Source: a virus. Taken from it: 55,341 nucleotides of DNA. How positions within the stretch are numbered: the stretch's first letter is position 1; each line of letters starts with the position of its first letter. Below are positions 42,425-48,860 of the stretch, one piece after another. The DNA is taken from positions 1 through 55,341 of IMG/VR virus record IMGVR_UViG_3300042887_003034. One strand, written 5' to 3'. The notes beneath the pieces are model-generated. The model saw only the letters and a program-made list of their open reading frames with translations, made no database searches and had not been told where the DNA came from. The translations under genes and the position numbers were made by a program.

Positions 42425-43563
42425 ACACTTCAACATTCTGTGCATATCCATTTAATTCTGTATTTTTAGGAGCGGACGGTTTAGTAAAAACTTGTTGCTC
42501 CTCTAGCCAGCCCATCGGTGATATAAACAAAGATAGTATTGAAGATATAATTCAGGGAAACTTGGCTAAAGAAATTAGGCAGTCTATTGTTGAAGGAAAA
42601 TGGCACAATGCCTGCACACAATGTAAACATCTAGAAAGTTTAGGTGGTAGAACAGAGAGAACAGGTGTACTTTATAAGTTTGATGAATTTAAAAATTCAA
42701 CATCTTCTACATTTAGATTACAGCAAATAGATCTACGCTGGAGTAATGTTTGTAATTTGTCCTGCAATTATTGTTACGAATATTTTAGTTCTCAATGGGC
42801 CGCAATAAAAAATATCAAAGTTAATTACAATAAAAGCAATGCTGAAGAAAATTTATTGTTGTTTATAGATAAAAATAAAGAAACAATTCAATCGGTTAAT
42901 TTGTTAGGTGGCGAACCGTTATTGCAAAAGCAAAATTTAAAATTGTTCGATATTTTACCAAATAAAAAATATTATCTATTAACTAACTTATCTACAGATA
43001 TTCCAAATGGCCCTATAGCACAGAAATTAATAACAATGCCGAATGTTGCTTGGGCAGTAAGTTTTGAAACAATAAACAAAAAATTTGAATATGTGAGACA
43101 TGGTGCAAATTGGAAAAAATTATGTTCTAACTTAAAATATCTAAAAGAAAATAATGTTAGAGAAATAAATGCTCATCCTATGTATTGCACTTATTCGGCA
43201 TTTAATCTCTGTGAGTTCTATGATTTTATAGATCAATCAAATTATTTTACAAATATATATTGGTGTGTAATTCAAAACATAAAAGGAATTAATGTTTTTA
43301 CTTTATCTAAAAGTTTAAAACAAAAAGCCATAGATGAAATAAGCAAATGTGTTGAAAAATATAAATCAAAATACGACATGAGTGCATTGATTAACATCAA
43401 AAATTCACTATTAGAATCTTTAGAAAAAGAATATAAAAAATCTGATATAGAAGACTTCTTTGATTGGTTATACAAACTTGAAAATACACAAAATGTTAAT
43501 AAATCTTATGTTTTTAAGGACTTATGGCCAGAAATCTACGAAGAAATGTCAAAATTGACATAA
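42421..43563 (+). CDS. Radical-SAM protein with N-terminal Cys-rich domain (5)
   Basis: 380 residues. FCAYPFNSVFLGADGLVKTC, CSSSQ and NACTQCKHLES at the N terminus, then CNLSCNYC (about residue 116) with SSQW, LLGGEPLLQ and WAVSFETINKKFEYVRHG. Same permuted layout as genes 2 and 3. Last gene of the operon, followed by a hairpin. Confidence 0.87.
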   Translation: MNTSTFCAYPFNSVFLGADGLVKTCCSSSQPIGDINKDSIEDIIQGNLAKEIRQSIVEGKWHNACTQCKHLESLGGRTERTGVLYKFDEFKNSTSSTFRLQQIDLRWSNVCNLSCNYCYEYFSSQWAAIKNIKVNYNKSNAEENLLLFIDKNKETIQSVNLLGGEPLLQKQNLKLFDILPNKKYYLLTNLSTDIPNGPIAQKLITMPNVAWAVSFETINKKFEYVRHGANWKKLCSNLKYLKENNVREINAHPMYCTYSAFNLCEFYDFIDQSNYFTNIYWCVIQNIKGINVFTLSKSLKQKAIDEISKCVEKYKSKYDMSALINIKNSLLESLEKEYKKSDIEDFFDWLYKLENTQNVNKSYVFKDLWPEIYEEMSKLT

Positions 43564-43586
43564 AACCCTAAAAAATAATAGGGTTT
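43563..43586 (+). terminator. Hairpin ending the radical-SAM operon
   Basis: AAACCCTA / TAGGGTTT with an 8-nt A-rich loop directly after the TAA. No U-run, so termination is probable but not certain. Confidence 0.6.
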
Positions 43587-43591
43587 AGCCT

Positions 43592-43599
43592 ACTAAATA
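43592..43599 (+). promoter_or_regulatory. Late promoter-like ACTAAATA
   Basis: ACTAAATA 77 bp upstream of the cell-wall hydrolase ATG; the leader contains the 22-bp palindrome. Confidence 0.5.
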
Positions 43600-43618
43600 A
43601 AACTACCAAATTTCTTGC

Positions 43619-43640
43619 TTACAGCCAAATTTGGCTGTAA
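43619..43640. promoter_or_regulatory. Perfect 22-bp palindrome in the lysis-gene leader
   Basis: TTACAGCCAAATTTGGCTGTAA, identical on both strands. Could be a protein operator or, as RNA, an 8-bp stem in the leader of the hydrolase mRNA. Confidence 0.55.
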
Positions 43641-43676
43641 AGTCTTAGTTCCCACGTTTTTTAAAAAGGAGAAAAA

Positions 43677-44261
43677 ATGATGAATTCCTTGTTGTCTGAA
43701 AAAGAGATCACAATCGATGTTAATCCAAATTTGTTTTCAATACTGGGTTCCGTCGTTATGATCGCATTCGCAATGTTCTTATCCGGGATAATTCTTCATT
43801 GGGCTGTTAATGATAAATTTTCAAAATTTCAGATCGCATCACCATCTGAGATTACAGCCGAATTAAGGACTCGACAATTAGAGTGCTTGGCACGGAACAT
43901 TTACTATGAAGCAGGAATCGAATCCTTCGAAGGGAAAGTTGCTGTTGCACAAGTTACTATTAACAGATCAAATAGTGGAAAATTTCCAAATGATATCTGC
44001 CAAGTCGTGTATCAAAAAAACACAGTCCTACAAAAAACTGTATGTCAGTTCAGTTGGTACTGTGACAGGCCTGCGACCTTGAGGCCTATTGATAAAAAGA
44101 CATTTGACGAAAGTATGGTTGTAGCCAAAAAAGTACTACTTGAAGGGTTTAGGTTGCCCAGTCTAACTGAAGCAATGTATTATCATGCAGACTACGTGAA
44201 TCCTGGATGGAGGAAAGAGCGTATCACAAAAATTGGAAAACACATTTTTTATAAGGGTTAA
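43677..44261 (+). CDS. Membrane-anchored SleB-type cell-wall hydrolase
   Basis: 194 residues. N-terminal cytoplasmic stretch and one transmembrane helix (LFSILGSVVMIAFAMFLSGI, about 18-42), then the SleB/cell-wall-hydrolase domain: CLARNIYYEAGIESFEGKVA (catalytic Glu), VAQVTINRSNSGKFPN, SWYCD, and AMYYHADYVNPGW. A signal-anchor endolysin is the likely role. SD AAAGGAGAAAAA. Next to a holin-like membrane gene. Confidence 0.85.
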   Translation: MMNSLLSEKEITIDVNPNLFSILGSVVMIAFAMFLSGIILHWAVNDKFSKFQIASPSEITAELRTRQLECLARNIYYEAGIESFEGKVAVAQVTINRSNSGKFPNDICQVVYQKNTVLQKTVCQFSWYCDRPATLRPIDKKTFDESMVVAKKVLLEGFRLPSLTEAMYYHADYVNPGWRKERITKIGKHIFYKG

Positions 44262-44263
44262 CT

Positions 44264-44584
44264 ATGAATACGCTTGACTATCTAAAAACGATTCCGTCGA
44301 TGTTCTGGCAATTTTTGACAGTTCATTTGGGAAAGATCAGTGCCCATACTTTGGGTTTCCTTGCAATTATTATGCTGCACATGTCCAGCGTTCCAACTTT
44401 AATTGCGGTGCTTATGGGGCATAGTGACAAACTACCGCCAGTTGATCTAATGATCTTTATTCATGCTGCATTGATTACAATGTTCTTCAAAAGTTTAATT
44501 GAGAAAAATTATCTTTACATTACTACCATTTGTATTGGATTCGTTACGCATACCGTAATTATGAGTTTGATTTTATTCAAATAA
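44264..44584 (+). CDS. Holin-like membrane protein
   Basis: 106 residues with three hydrophobic segments (TLGFLAIIMLHMSSVPTLIA; DLMIFIHAALITMFF; LYITTICIGFVTHTVIMSLI). It starts 2 bp after the cell-wall hydrolase. Size, topology and position fit a holin, but the sequence family is not recognised. Confidence 0.65.
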   Translation: MNTLDYLKTIPSMFWQFLTVHLGKISAHTLGFLAIIMLHMSSVPTLIAVLMGHSDKLPPVDLMIFIHAALITMFFKSLIEKNYLYITTICIGFVTHTVIMSLILFK

Positions 44585-44587
44585 ATA
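44580..44587 (+). promoter_or_regulatory. Late promoter-like AATAAATA, leaderless spacing
   Basis: AATAAATA with 5 bp to the ATG at 44593; no SD in between. Confidence 0.55.
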
Positions 44588-44592
44588 ATCAA

Positions 44593-44835
44593 ATGCGCAT
44601 CAATGAACTTTTAGAAAAGAAAATAGCAGATCCCACACAAAAGCAATGCTCGGTTAGAAAACTGAGCAATGTTCGAAGAGCCCAATGCGTGAGCATGGGC
44701 CTTCGTTCTAGAACTTCGGGTCACACTGCTGGCACTGGAAAACAAGGTGTTAAGGGCAGTGGAATTAAGTTAAAAGGAAAAAAGGCTAAAAGTGTAACAA
44801 AGGGTGGGTGGGTTAAAGATTATTCTGGAAAATAA
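44593..44835 (+). CDS. Small basic protein with CTS-like N terminus
   Basis: 80 residues, MRINELLEKKIADPTQKQCS, then a very basic Gly/Lys/Ser tail (GKQGVKGSGIKLKGKKAKSV). The first residues resemble capsid-targeting peptides, and the basic tail would suit DNA packed in the head. Its stop abuts the convergent IscA-like gene. Confidence 0.7.
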   Translation: MRINELLEKKIADPTQKQCSVRKLSNVRRAQCVSMGLRSRTSGHTAGTGKQGVKGSGIKLKGKKAKSVTKGGWVKDYSGK

Positions 44836-45156
44836 TTAAACCCTAAAACTTTCACCGCACCCACACCGATCTCTTTCATTTGGATTTTGAAATTCAAATC
44901 CCTCATTAAGCCCGTTGCGTACATAGTCTATGGTCATGCCTTCTAAATACGGACATGCCTTTGGGTCTACAAATATTTTGCAGTCCAAACAATCAATGCA
45001 GGTATCTTCTTGTTTAGGAGAATCAACGAATTCTAAAACGTAGGCAAGGCCCGAACAACCTGTGGTTTTGACACCAACACGTATACCGATGCCTTGTCCC
45101 CTACGTTGTATTTGTTGTTTGATCTTTTTAGCCGCTGTTTCAGTTAACGAAATCAT
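44836..45156 (-). CDS. IscA-family Fe-S carrier
   Basis: 106 residues. The three conserved cysteines of A-type carriers are present: Cys34 in TTGCSGLAY and Cys98/Cys100 in RCGCGESF. The core ITETAAKKI is typical. An extra CIDCLDC at 53-59 is unusual. It delivers Fe-S clusters to apoproteins. It overlaps the end of iscU by 17 bp, the same order (iscU-iscA) as in bacterial isc operons. Confidence 0.88.
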   Translation of the reverse strand: MISLTETAAKKIKQQIQRRGQGIGIRVGVKTTGCSGLAYVLEFVDSPKQEDTCIDCLDCKIFVDPKACPYLEGMTIDYVRNGLNEGFEFQNPNERDRCGCGESFRV

Positions 45157-45412
45157 GTTTTTTTCGATAGTCTTCTATAGCAGCCTTGATCGCGTCTTCA
45201 GCAAGAATTGAGCAATGTATTTTAACTGGGGGGAGTGCAAGATGTTCGGCGATTTCACTATTCTTAATAGTTCCCGCCTCGTCCAACGTCTTACCCTTGA
45301 CCCATTCTGTAACGAGTGATGAACTTGCAATGGCCGACCCACAGCCGTACGTTTTGAACTTTGCATCTTCGATGATACCTGTTTCTGGATTAACTTTAAT
45401 TTGTAGTTTCAT
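45140..45412 (-). CDS. iscU: IscU, C-terminal part (Fe-S scaffold)
   Basis: 90 residues from MKLQIKVNPETGIIEDAKFK to YRKKHDFVN. Contains YGCGSAIASSSLVTEWVKGK and PPVKIHCSILAEDAIKAAIE, including the second and third cluster cysteines (Cys in GCGSA, HCS) and the LPPVK motif bound by HscA. On its own it lacks the first ligand Cys and the N-terminal strands. It is in the same frame as 45425-45538, separated only by TAG CCT GGC and two codons (Asp-Val). See the bypass finding. Confidence 0.9.
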   Translation of the reverse strand: MKLQIKVNPETGIIEDAKFKTYGCGSAIASSSLVTEWVKGKTLDEAGTIKNSEIAEHLALPPVKIHCSILAEDAIKAAIEDYRKKHDFVN

Positions 45413-45418
45413 TACATC

Positions 45419-45427
45419 GCCAGGCTA
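45419..45427 (-). other. 9-nt interruption in iscU (TAG CCT GGC), candidate bypass gap
   Basis: Family alignment from memory predicts ...APACG-DVMKLQ... at this point. The DNA reads TGC GGT TAG CCT GGC GAT GTA ATG. A ribosome leaving after GGT (Gly) and landing on GGC (Gly, same tRNA) would make the canonical sequence. The insert forms the 3' arm of a stem CCGGCT / AGCC-T-GG (45434-45439 with 45420-45426, one bulge) whose 7-nt loop holds the GGT take-off codon and the T of TAG. Confidence 0.6.
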
Positions 45428-45538
45428 ACCGCAAGCCGGAGCACCAACCATACCAGTGCCGACTTGCGGGTCCTCCTTGGCGAATGATCCTACATTTCTT
45501 GGATTCTCATAATGGTCAACGACTTTGTCGCTATACAT
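45425..45538 (-). CDS. iscU: IscU, N-terminal part ending at an in-frame TAG
   Basis: 37 residues, MYSDKVVDHYENPRNVGSFA, KEDPQVGTGMVGAPACG, matching the IscU N terminus residue for residue up to the first ligand cysteine (PACG). SD AGGAG in TTAGGAGAAAAAA. Its ATG overlaps the last codons of the HNH gene (AATGTATAG). The first eight codons are a second copy of the stub at 46163-46204. Confidence 0.88.
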   Translation of the reverse strand: MYSDKVVDHYENPRNVGSFAKEDPQVGTGMVGAPACG

Positions 45539-46139
45539 TTTTTTCTCCTAAAATGTTTTTAATTATTTCTTCTGGTTGGAAGCGATCCCATTTCTGCCTG
45601 TTTTCTTCCCCCAGGATCCATCTTAAATTTTTTCTACTACCTAATACTTTTGGATCAATACCTAACTCATAACCCTGAAGATAAGGAATGATGTGATCTA
45701 ATTGATACTGATCTTTTCTTTTTCCTGTATTACTAGGTATTGATCCTTCTTGTTTCATAGCATACCAAGAACGGTATGTTGCTTTTTTAACTTCTCTTTT
45801 ATAAGCAGTAAAAGCATCATCAACATAATTTTTTGGACGCATGTTATTTATTCGTCCATTTTTGTTAGGATTGTTTTCTTTCCATCTTATACGTTGTGCT
45901 TCGTTGGGAATTCCTTTGTTCCATCCGTGTCCTTTTTTTAGCCCTTCTCTGTTTTGTTTAGATTTCTGTTCTTCTGTAAGAGTTTTTCCTTTATTCCAAG
46001 GTTCATACTCACCTCTGTTTAAAGGGTTTTTACATTTTGTAGAACAATAGTCTAAAAATCTCAGGCGAGTTTCAAAACTACAGCCACAAAAAAGACACTC
46101 TTTAATGATACCATACTTCTTCATATAAGTATTTATCAT
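45531..46139 (-). CDS. HNH-type homing endonuclease inserted in iscU
   Basis: 202 residues; a start at the second Met (MKKYGIIKEC) is possible. N-terminal zinc-binding cysteines CLFCGCSF and YCSTKCKNP, then two NUMOD3-like repeats (EYEPWNKGKTLTEEQKSKQN; KGHGWNKGIPNEAQRIRWKE). The C-terminal nuclease part has QLDHIIPYLQGYELGIDPKV and NLRWILGEENRQK, the late HNH type seen in phage free-standing homing endonucleases. It lies exactly between two copies of the iscU start, so it invaded that gene. Confidence 0.85.
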   Translation of the reverse strand: MINTYMKKYGIIKECLFCGCSFETRLRFLDYCSTKCKNPLNRGEYEPWNKGKTLTEEQKSKQNREGLKKGHGWNKGIPNEAQRIRWKENNPNKNGRINNMRPKNYVDDAFTAYKREVKKATYRSWYAMKQEGSIPSNTGKRKDQYQLDHIIPYLQGYELGIDPKVLGSRKNLRWILGEENRQKWDRFQPEEIIKNILGEKNV

Positions 46140-46162
46140 CTTGGTGTGCCAGTATGTGAGTT

Positions 46163-46204
46163 TTATCTTCCTATAAAATCAATGACTTTGTCGCTATAAG
46201 ACAT
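46163..46204 (-). pseudogene. Original iscU 5' stub
   Basis: MSYSDKVIDFIGR and a stop. The first nine codons are the usual IscU start (SYSDKVID-); after GAT the sequence leaves IscU and runs into the HNH insertion. TATAGCGACAAAGTC is shared exactly with the second start at 45538. A good SD (TTAGGAGATTAGA) suggests the stub is translated and may couple to the HNH gene. Confidence 0.82.
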
Positions 46205-46242
46205 TCTAATCTCCTAAAAAATACATTTTAACATATTTATTG

Positions 46243-46250
46243 ATTAAATA
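46243..46250 (+). promoter_or_regulatory. Late promoter-like ATTAAATA, leaderless spacing
   Basis: ATTAAATA with 5 bp to the ATG at 46256; no SD. Confidence 0.55.
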
Positions 46251-46255
46251 ATTGT

Positions 46256-46579
46256 ATGATTAATATTACAGAAACTGCTAAGAAAAAAATAGAAGAATTG
46301 CTCGAAGAAGAAGGTAATTCTAATCTCAAATTGCGAACTTTTGTTCAAGGTGGAGGCTGTAGCGGAATGCAATACGGATTTACTTTTGACGAAGAGCAAA
46401 ATGAAGATGACTTTGAGTTCACTACTGGTAAGTTCAAAGTTCTAGTTGACTCAATGAGTATGCAATATATGCAAGGTGCCGAAATCGATTACAAAGATGA
46501 TCTCATGGGCAGTAGTTTTGCAATTAGGAACCCAAACGCTGAAACAACCTGTGGTTGCGGATCAAGTTTTTCAGTATGA
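46256..46579 (+). CDS. ErpA-like A-type Fe-S carrier
   Basis: 107 residues, [20 protein letters not shown]; Cys35 in [11 protein letters not shown], and Cys99/Cys101 in [11 protein letters not shown]. The GGGCSG and CGCGSSF wording fits ErpA better than IscA. It is divergent from iscU, giving the phage two A-type carriers plus the scaffold. Possibly leaderless late expression. Confidence 0.88.
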   Translation: MINITETAKKKIEELLEEEGNSNLKLRTFVQGGGCSGMQYGFTFDEEQNEDDFEFTTGKFKVLVDSMSMQYMQGAEIDYKDDLMGSSFAIRNPNAETTCGCGSSFSV

Positions 46580-46581
46580 CA

Positions 46582-46610
46582 TTGACTTCTTCCAAAAATT
46601 CCTGTATAAT
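46582..46610 (+). promoter_or_regulatory. Strong sigma70-type promoter, plus strand
   Basis: TTGACT-17-TATAAT, 27 bp before the first ATG of the ligase gene. The only clear consensus sigma70 promoter I see on the plus strand. Confidence 0.8.
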
Positions 46611-46642
46611 TTGACTATGTACACTAAATTTACAGGATGAGT

Positions 46643-47938
46643 ATGTCCAAGCCTTGCTATCAAATTATTGCAGACCTTGAGGCTGATAACAGCCGATTGG
46701 CAAAAGAAGCAATTATTCAAGAACACGCAGACAACAAAGAACTTTTTGAAGGATTTAGGTGGTGCCTGAGTCCTTATTCAACTTTTGGCGTTAAGAAGGT
46801 GCCCTCACACGGAGGGCCCGATGGGCAAGGTTTGCCATGGGAAGCATTCGAAGAATTGCTCACCCTTCTTAGCACACGCCAACTCACTGGAGACGCTGCT
46901 CGAGATGCAATCGAATTGGCTCTATCTGCTAGCAAACAAGCAGAATGGAACTACTGGTATCGCCGCATTCTTATCAAAGATCTTCGTTGCGGTGTCAGTG
47001 AAAAGACCATCAACAAAGTCAAAAAGAATGCTGTGCCTGTTTTTGAATGTATGCTGGCACACGATGGCGCTAACCACGAAAAGAAAATCACAGGTAAGAA
47101 ACTGCTCGAACCCAAACTTGACGGAGTTCGCTGTCTTACTATTGTTGATTGCGAAAGCCAAACTGTTGTTCAATATACCAGAAATGGTAAAGTTCTAGAA
47201 AATTTTGGACACATTACTAAAAACATCCATGAACACATTGACCTAATTGGTCGTAGTTATGTTTTGGACGGTGAAATTGTTTCCTCCAGTTTTCAAGAAC
47301 TAATGAAGCAGGTTCATAGAAAAGATGATGTTCAGGCACAAGATGCACGTCTTATGCTGTTTGACATCATCCCTCTCAGCGAATTTAAAGCAGGCCGCAG
47401 CGTTATGGGTCAGCGTCGCAGATCTAATCTACTCAAAACCCTAAAGCCGGTTTTTGATAAAATTGGACACATTGATATTATTCCACAAGAAGAAGTTGAT
47501 CTCGGAACATATGTAGGTGAACTGCAATTCAAGCAATTCAATAAAGATGCTATTGACAAGGGCTTTGAAGGCATCATGATCAAAGACCCTGAAGCCAAAT
47601 ATGAATGCAAGCGTAGTACCAGTTGGCTCAAGCAGAAGCCTTTTATCGAAGTTAGTTTGGCAGTAAACAATGTAGAAGAAGGTACTGGTAGAAATGAAGG
47701 CCGGCTCGGTGCCCTTATTTGCGAAGGTGAGGACGACGGTCGTACAATCAGTGTCAATGTTGGCAGTGGATTCAGCGATGCCGATAGAGATGAATTTTGG
47801 TCAAACCGAAAAGAACTTCATGGACAAATTGTTGAAGTTCGTGCAGATGCTATTACACAAAATCAAGATGGCAGTTATAGTCTCAGGTTTCCGCGATTTT
47901 TGCGGTTTCGAGGATTTACTGCGGGTGAGAAAATTTAA
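46643..47938 (+). CDS. ATP-dependent DNA ligase
   Basis: 431 residues from MSKPCYQIIADLEADNSRLA; the second ATG was chosen for spacing from AGGA, the first (46637) adds two residues. The active-site KxDG is in LLEPKLDGVRCL (near residue 152), followed by motifs III (LDGEIV), IV (EGIMIKDP) and V (WLKQKPFIE). The C-terminal OB domain contains EVRADAITQNQDGSYSLRFP. Seals nicks during replication and recombination, comparable to T4 gp30. Confidence 0.92.
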   Translation: MSKPCYQIIADLEADNSRLAKEAIIQEHADNKELFEGFRWCLSPYSTFGVKKVPSHGGPDGQGLPWEAFEELLTLLSTRQLTGDAARDAIELALSASKQAEWNYWYRRILIKDLRCGVSEKTINKVKKNAVPVFECMLAHDGANHEKKITGKKLLEPKLDGVRCLTIVDCESQTVVQYTRNGKVLENFGHITKNIHEHIDLIGRSYVLDGEIVSSSFQELMKQVHRKDDVQAQDARLMLFDIIPLSEFKAGRSVMGQRRRSNLLKTLKPVFDKIGHIDIIPQEEVDLGTYVGELQFKQFNKDAIDKGFEGIMIKDPEAKYECKRSTSWLKQKPFIEVSLAVNNVEEGTGRNEGRLGALICEGEDDGRTISVNVGSGFSDADRDEFWSNRKELHGQIVEVRADAITQNQDGSYSLRFPRFLRFRGFTAGEKI

Positions 47939-47956
47939 AGGAGATTAAATTAAATC

Positions 47957-48175
47957 GTGAGTAAAGAAGATGTAATTAATGTCGATGGCAGGGTAGAAGA
48001 AGTTCTACCCAATGCTATGTTTAGGGTGACACTAGAAAATGGAGCAAAAATTTTAGGCCATATCAGCGGCCGTATGCGTCAAAATAAAATTCAGATTCTA
48101 GCCGGTGACGCAGTTCGTGTAGAAATGAGCCCGTATGATCTATCAAAGGGCAGAATTGTTTATCGTAGCAAATAA
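47957..48175 (+). CDS. infA: Translation initiation factor IF-1 homologue
   Basis: 72 residues from GTG behind [59 protein letters not shown], then [20 protein letters not shown]. This matches bacterial IF-1 over its whole length, including the [14 protein letters not shown] terminus. IF-1 binds the 30S A site during initiation and also has RNA-chaperone and anti-termination activity. A phage copy may adjust initiation toward phage messages. It follows the ligase by 18 bp and is probably in its transcript. Confidence 0.92.
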   Translation: MSKEDVINVDGRVEEVLPNAMFRVTLENGAKILGHISGRMRQNKIQILAGDAVRVEMSPYDLSKGRIVYRSK

Positions 48176-48183
48176 ACAACAGA

Positions 48184-48215
48184 GATGCTGGCAACGAAGC
48201 CAGCATCGGCACTCC
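48184..48215. repeat. REP-like hairpin element, copy 8
   Basis: GATGCTGGC / GCCAGCATC stem with a 6-nt loop, then GGCACTCC, 8 bp after the IF-1 stop. Its presence here, outside the small-gene region and after a plus-strand gene, shows the family acts at 3' ends on either strand. Confidence 0.65.
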
Positions 48216-48246
48216 GGAAACAAAAAAGGATCTCAGTAAGTTAGTC

Positions 48247-48270
48247 AAAAAAAAGCCCCTTTCGGGGCTT
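48247..48270 (-). terminator. Intrinsic terminator of the HNH gene
   Basis: On the minus strand AAGCCCC, GAAA, GGGGCTT, followed by a run of eight T. A classical rho-independent terminator 2 bp beyond the stop of the HNH gene. Confidence 0.88.
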
Positions 48271-48272
48271 AA

Positions 48273-48782
48273 TTATTCTAAGTAGTTTGCCCAACTTGGA
48301 TGTTGGTAGTCCCACTTCATCTTTTTACGTTTTTCCACCAATTGAAAATACGTAGGCTTGTAAGGCTTAATTTTTGGAACAATTTTTTTGTTGTTTCCTT
48401 TGTTAGCATTACAGGTACCGCAGGCAGTAACAGTATTTTCATAGGTAGTTTTTCCACCGTGTGAAACCGGCAACACGTGGTCAAGTGTTGCTGTTCCTCT
48501 GGTTACATCTGCAGAGCAGTATTGGCAAACGTAGCCGTCACGGAGAAACACATTATGTTTGGAAAACCGAATAGTGGTTTTTCTTTTTTCATAATTGTGC
48601 AAAATCATTACGGCCGGGACTTTAGTTTCCCATCTTTGGCTGTGTACGATCCAATCATCGTACCATTCCAACACGGCGGCTTTTTCAAGCGTCATGTAAC
48701 CTATGGCATCTTTCCAAGAAATTACGCTAAGTGGTAACCAGGAGATTGGGGCTCCGTCAGCGTTCAAAATTAACGTACTCAT
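48273..48782 (-). CDS. HNH endonuclease
   Basis: 169 residues, MSTLILNADGAPISWLPLSV at the start; the HNH module is in NVFLRDGYVCQYCSADVTRG and TATLDHVLPVSHGGKTTYEN, then VTACGTCNANKGN, with CxxC pairs for zinc. Same subfamily as many bacterial HNH proteins with a LN---PL---PLS--- opening. Could be a homing or packaging-linked nuclease. Confidence 0.87.
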   Translation of the reverse strand: MSTLILNADGAPISWLPLSVISWKDAIGYMTLEKAAVLEWYDDWIVHSQRWETKVPAVMILHNYEKRKTTIRFSKHNVFLRDGYVCQYCSADVTRGTATLDHVLPVSHGGKTTYENTVTACGTCNANKGNNKKIVPKIKPYKPTYFQLVEKRKKMKWDYQHPSWANYLE

Positions 48783-48847
48783 TTTTCAATTTATTTATCA
48801 GGGGGTTTTTAACATACTGATTATACAGTCGAATACTGAAAAAAGCA

Positions 48848-48855
48848 ACTAAATA
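48848..48855 (+). promoter_or_regulatory. Late promoter-like ACTAAATA, leaderless spacing
   Basis: ACTAAATA with 5 bp to the ATG at 48861, upstream of the fibre gene. Confidence 0.55.
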
Positions 48856-48860
48856 GCAGT

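Noticed and set aside
34944-43563. RiPP biosynthesis system
   Set aside because: I looked for a short Cys/Gly- or core-repeat precursor peptide around and between the radical-SAM genes and found none; gene overlaps leave no room for one.
45425-45427. TAG reassigned to an amino acid in this phage
   Set aside because: Other genes here end in TAG at sensible places (HNH 45531, 7156, 29504), and no suppressor tRNA is in the window, so general recoding is unlikely; local bypass or readthrough remains.
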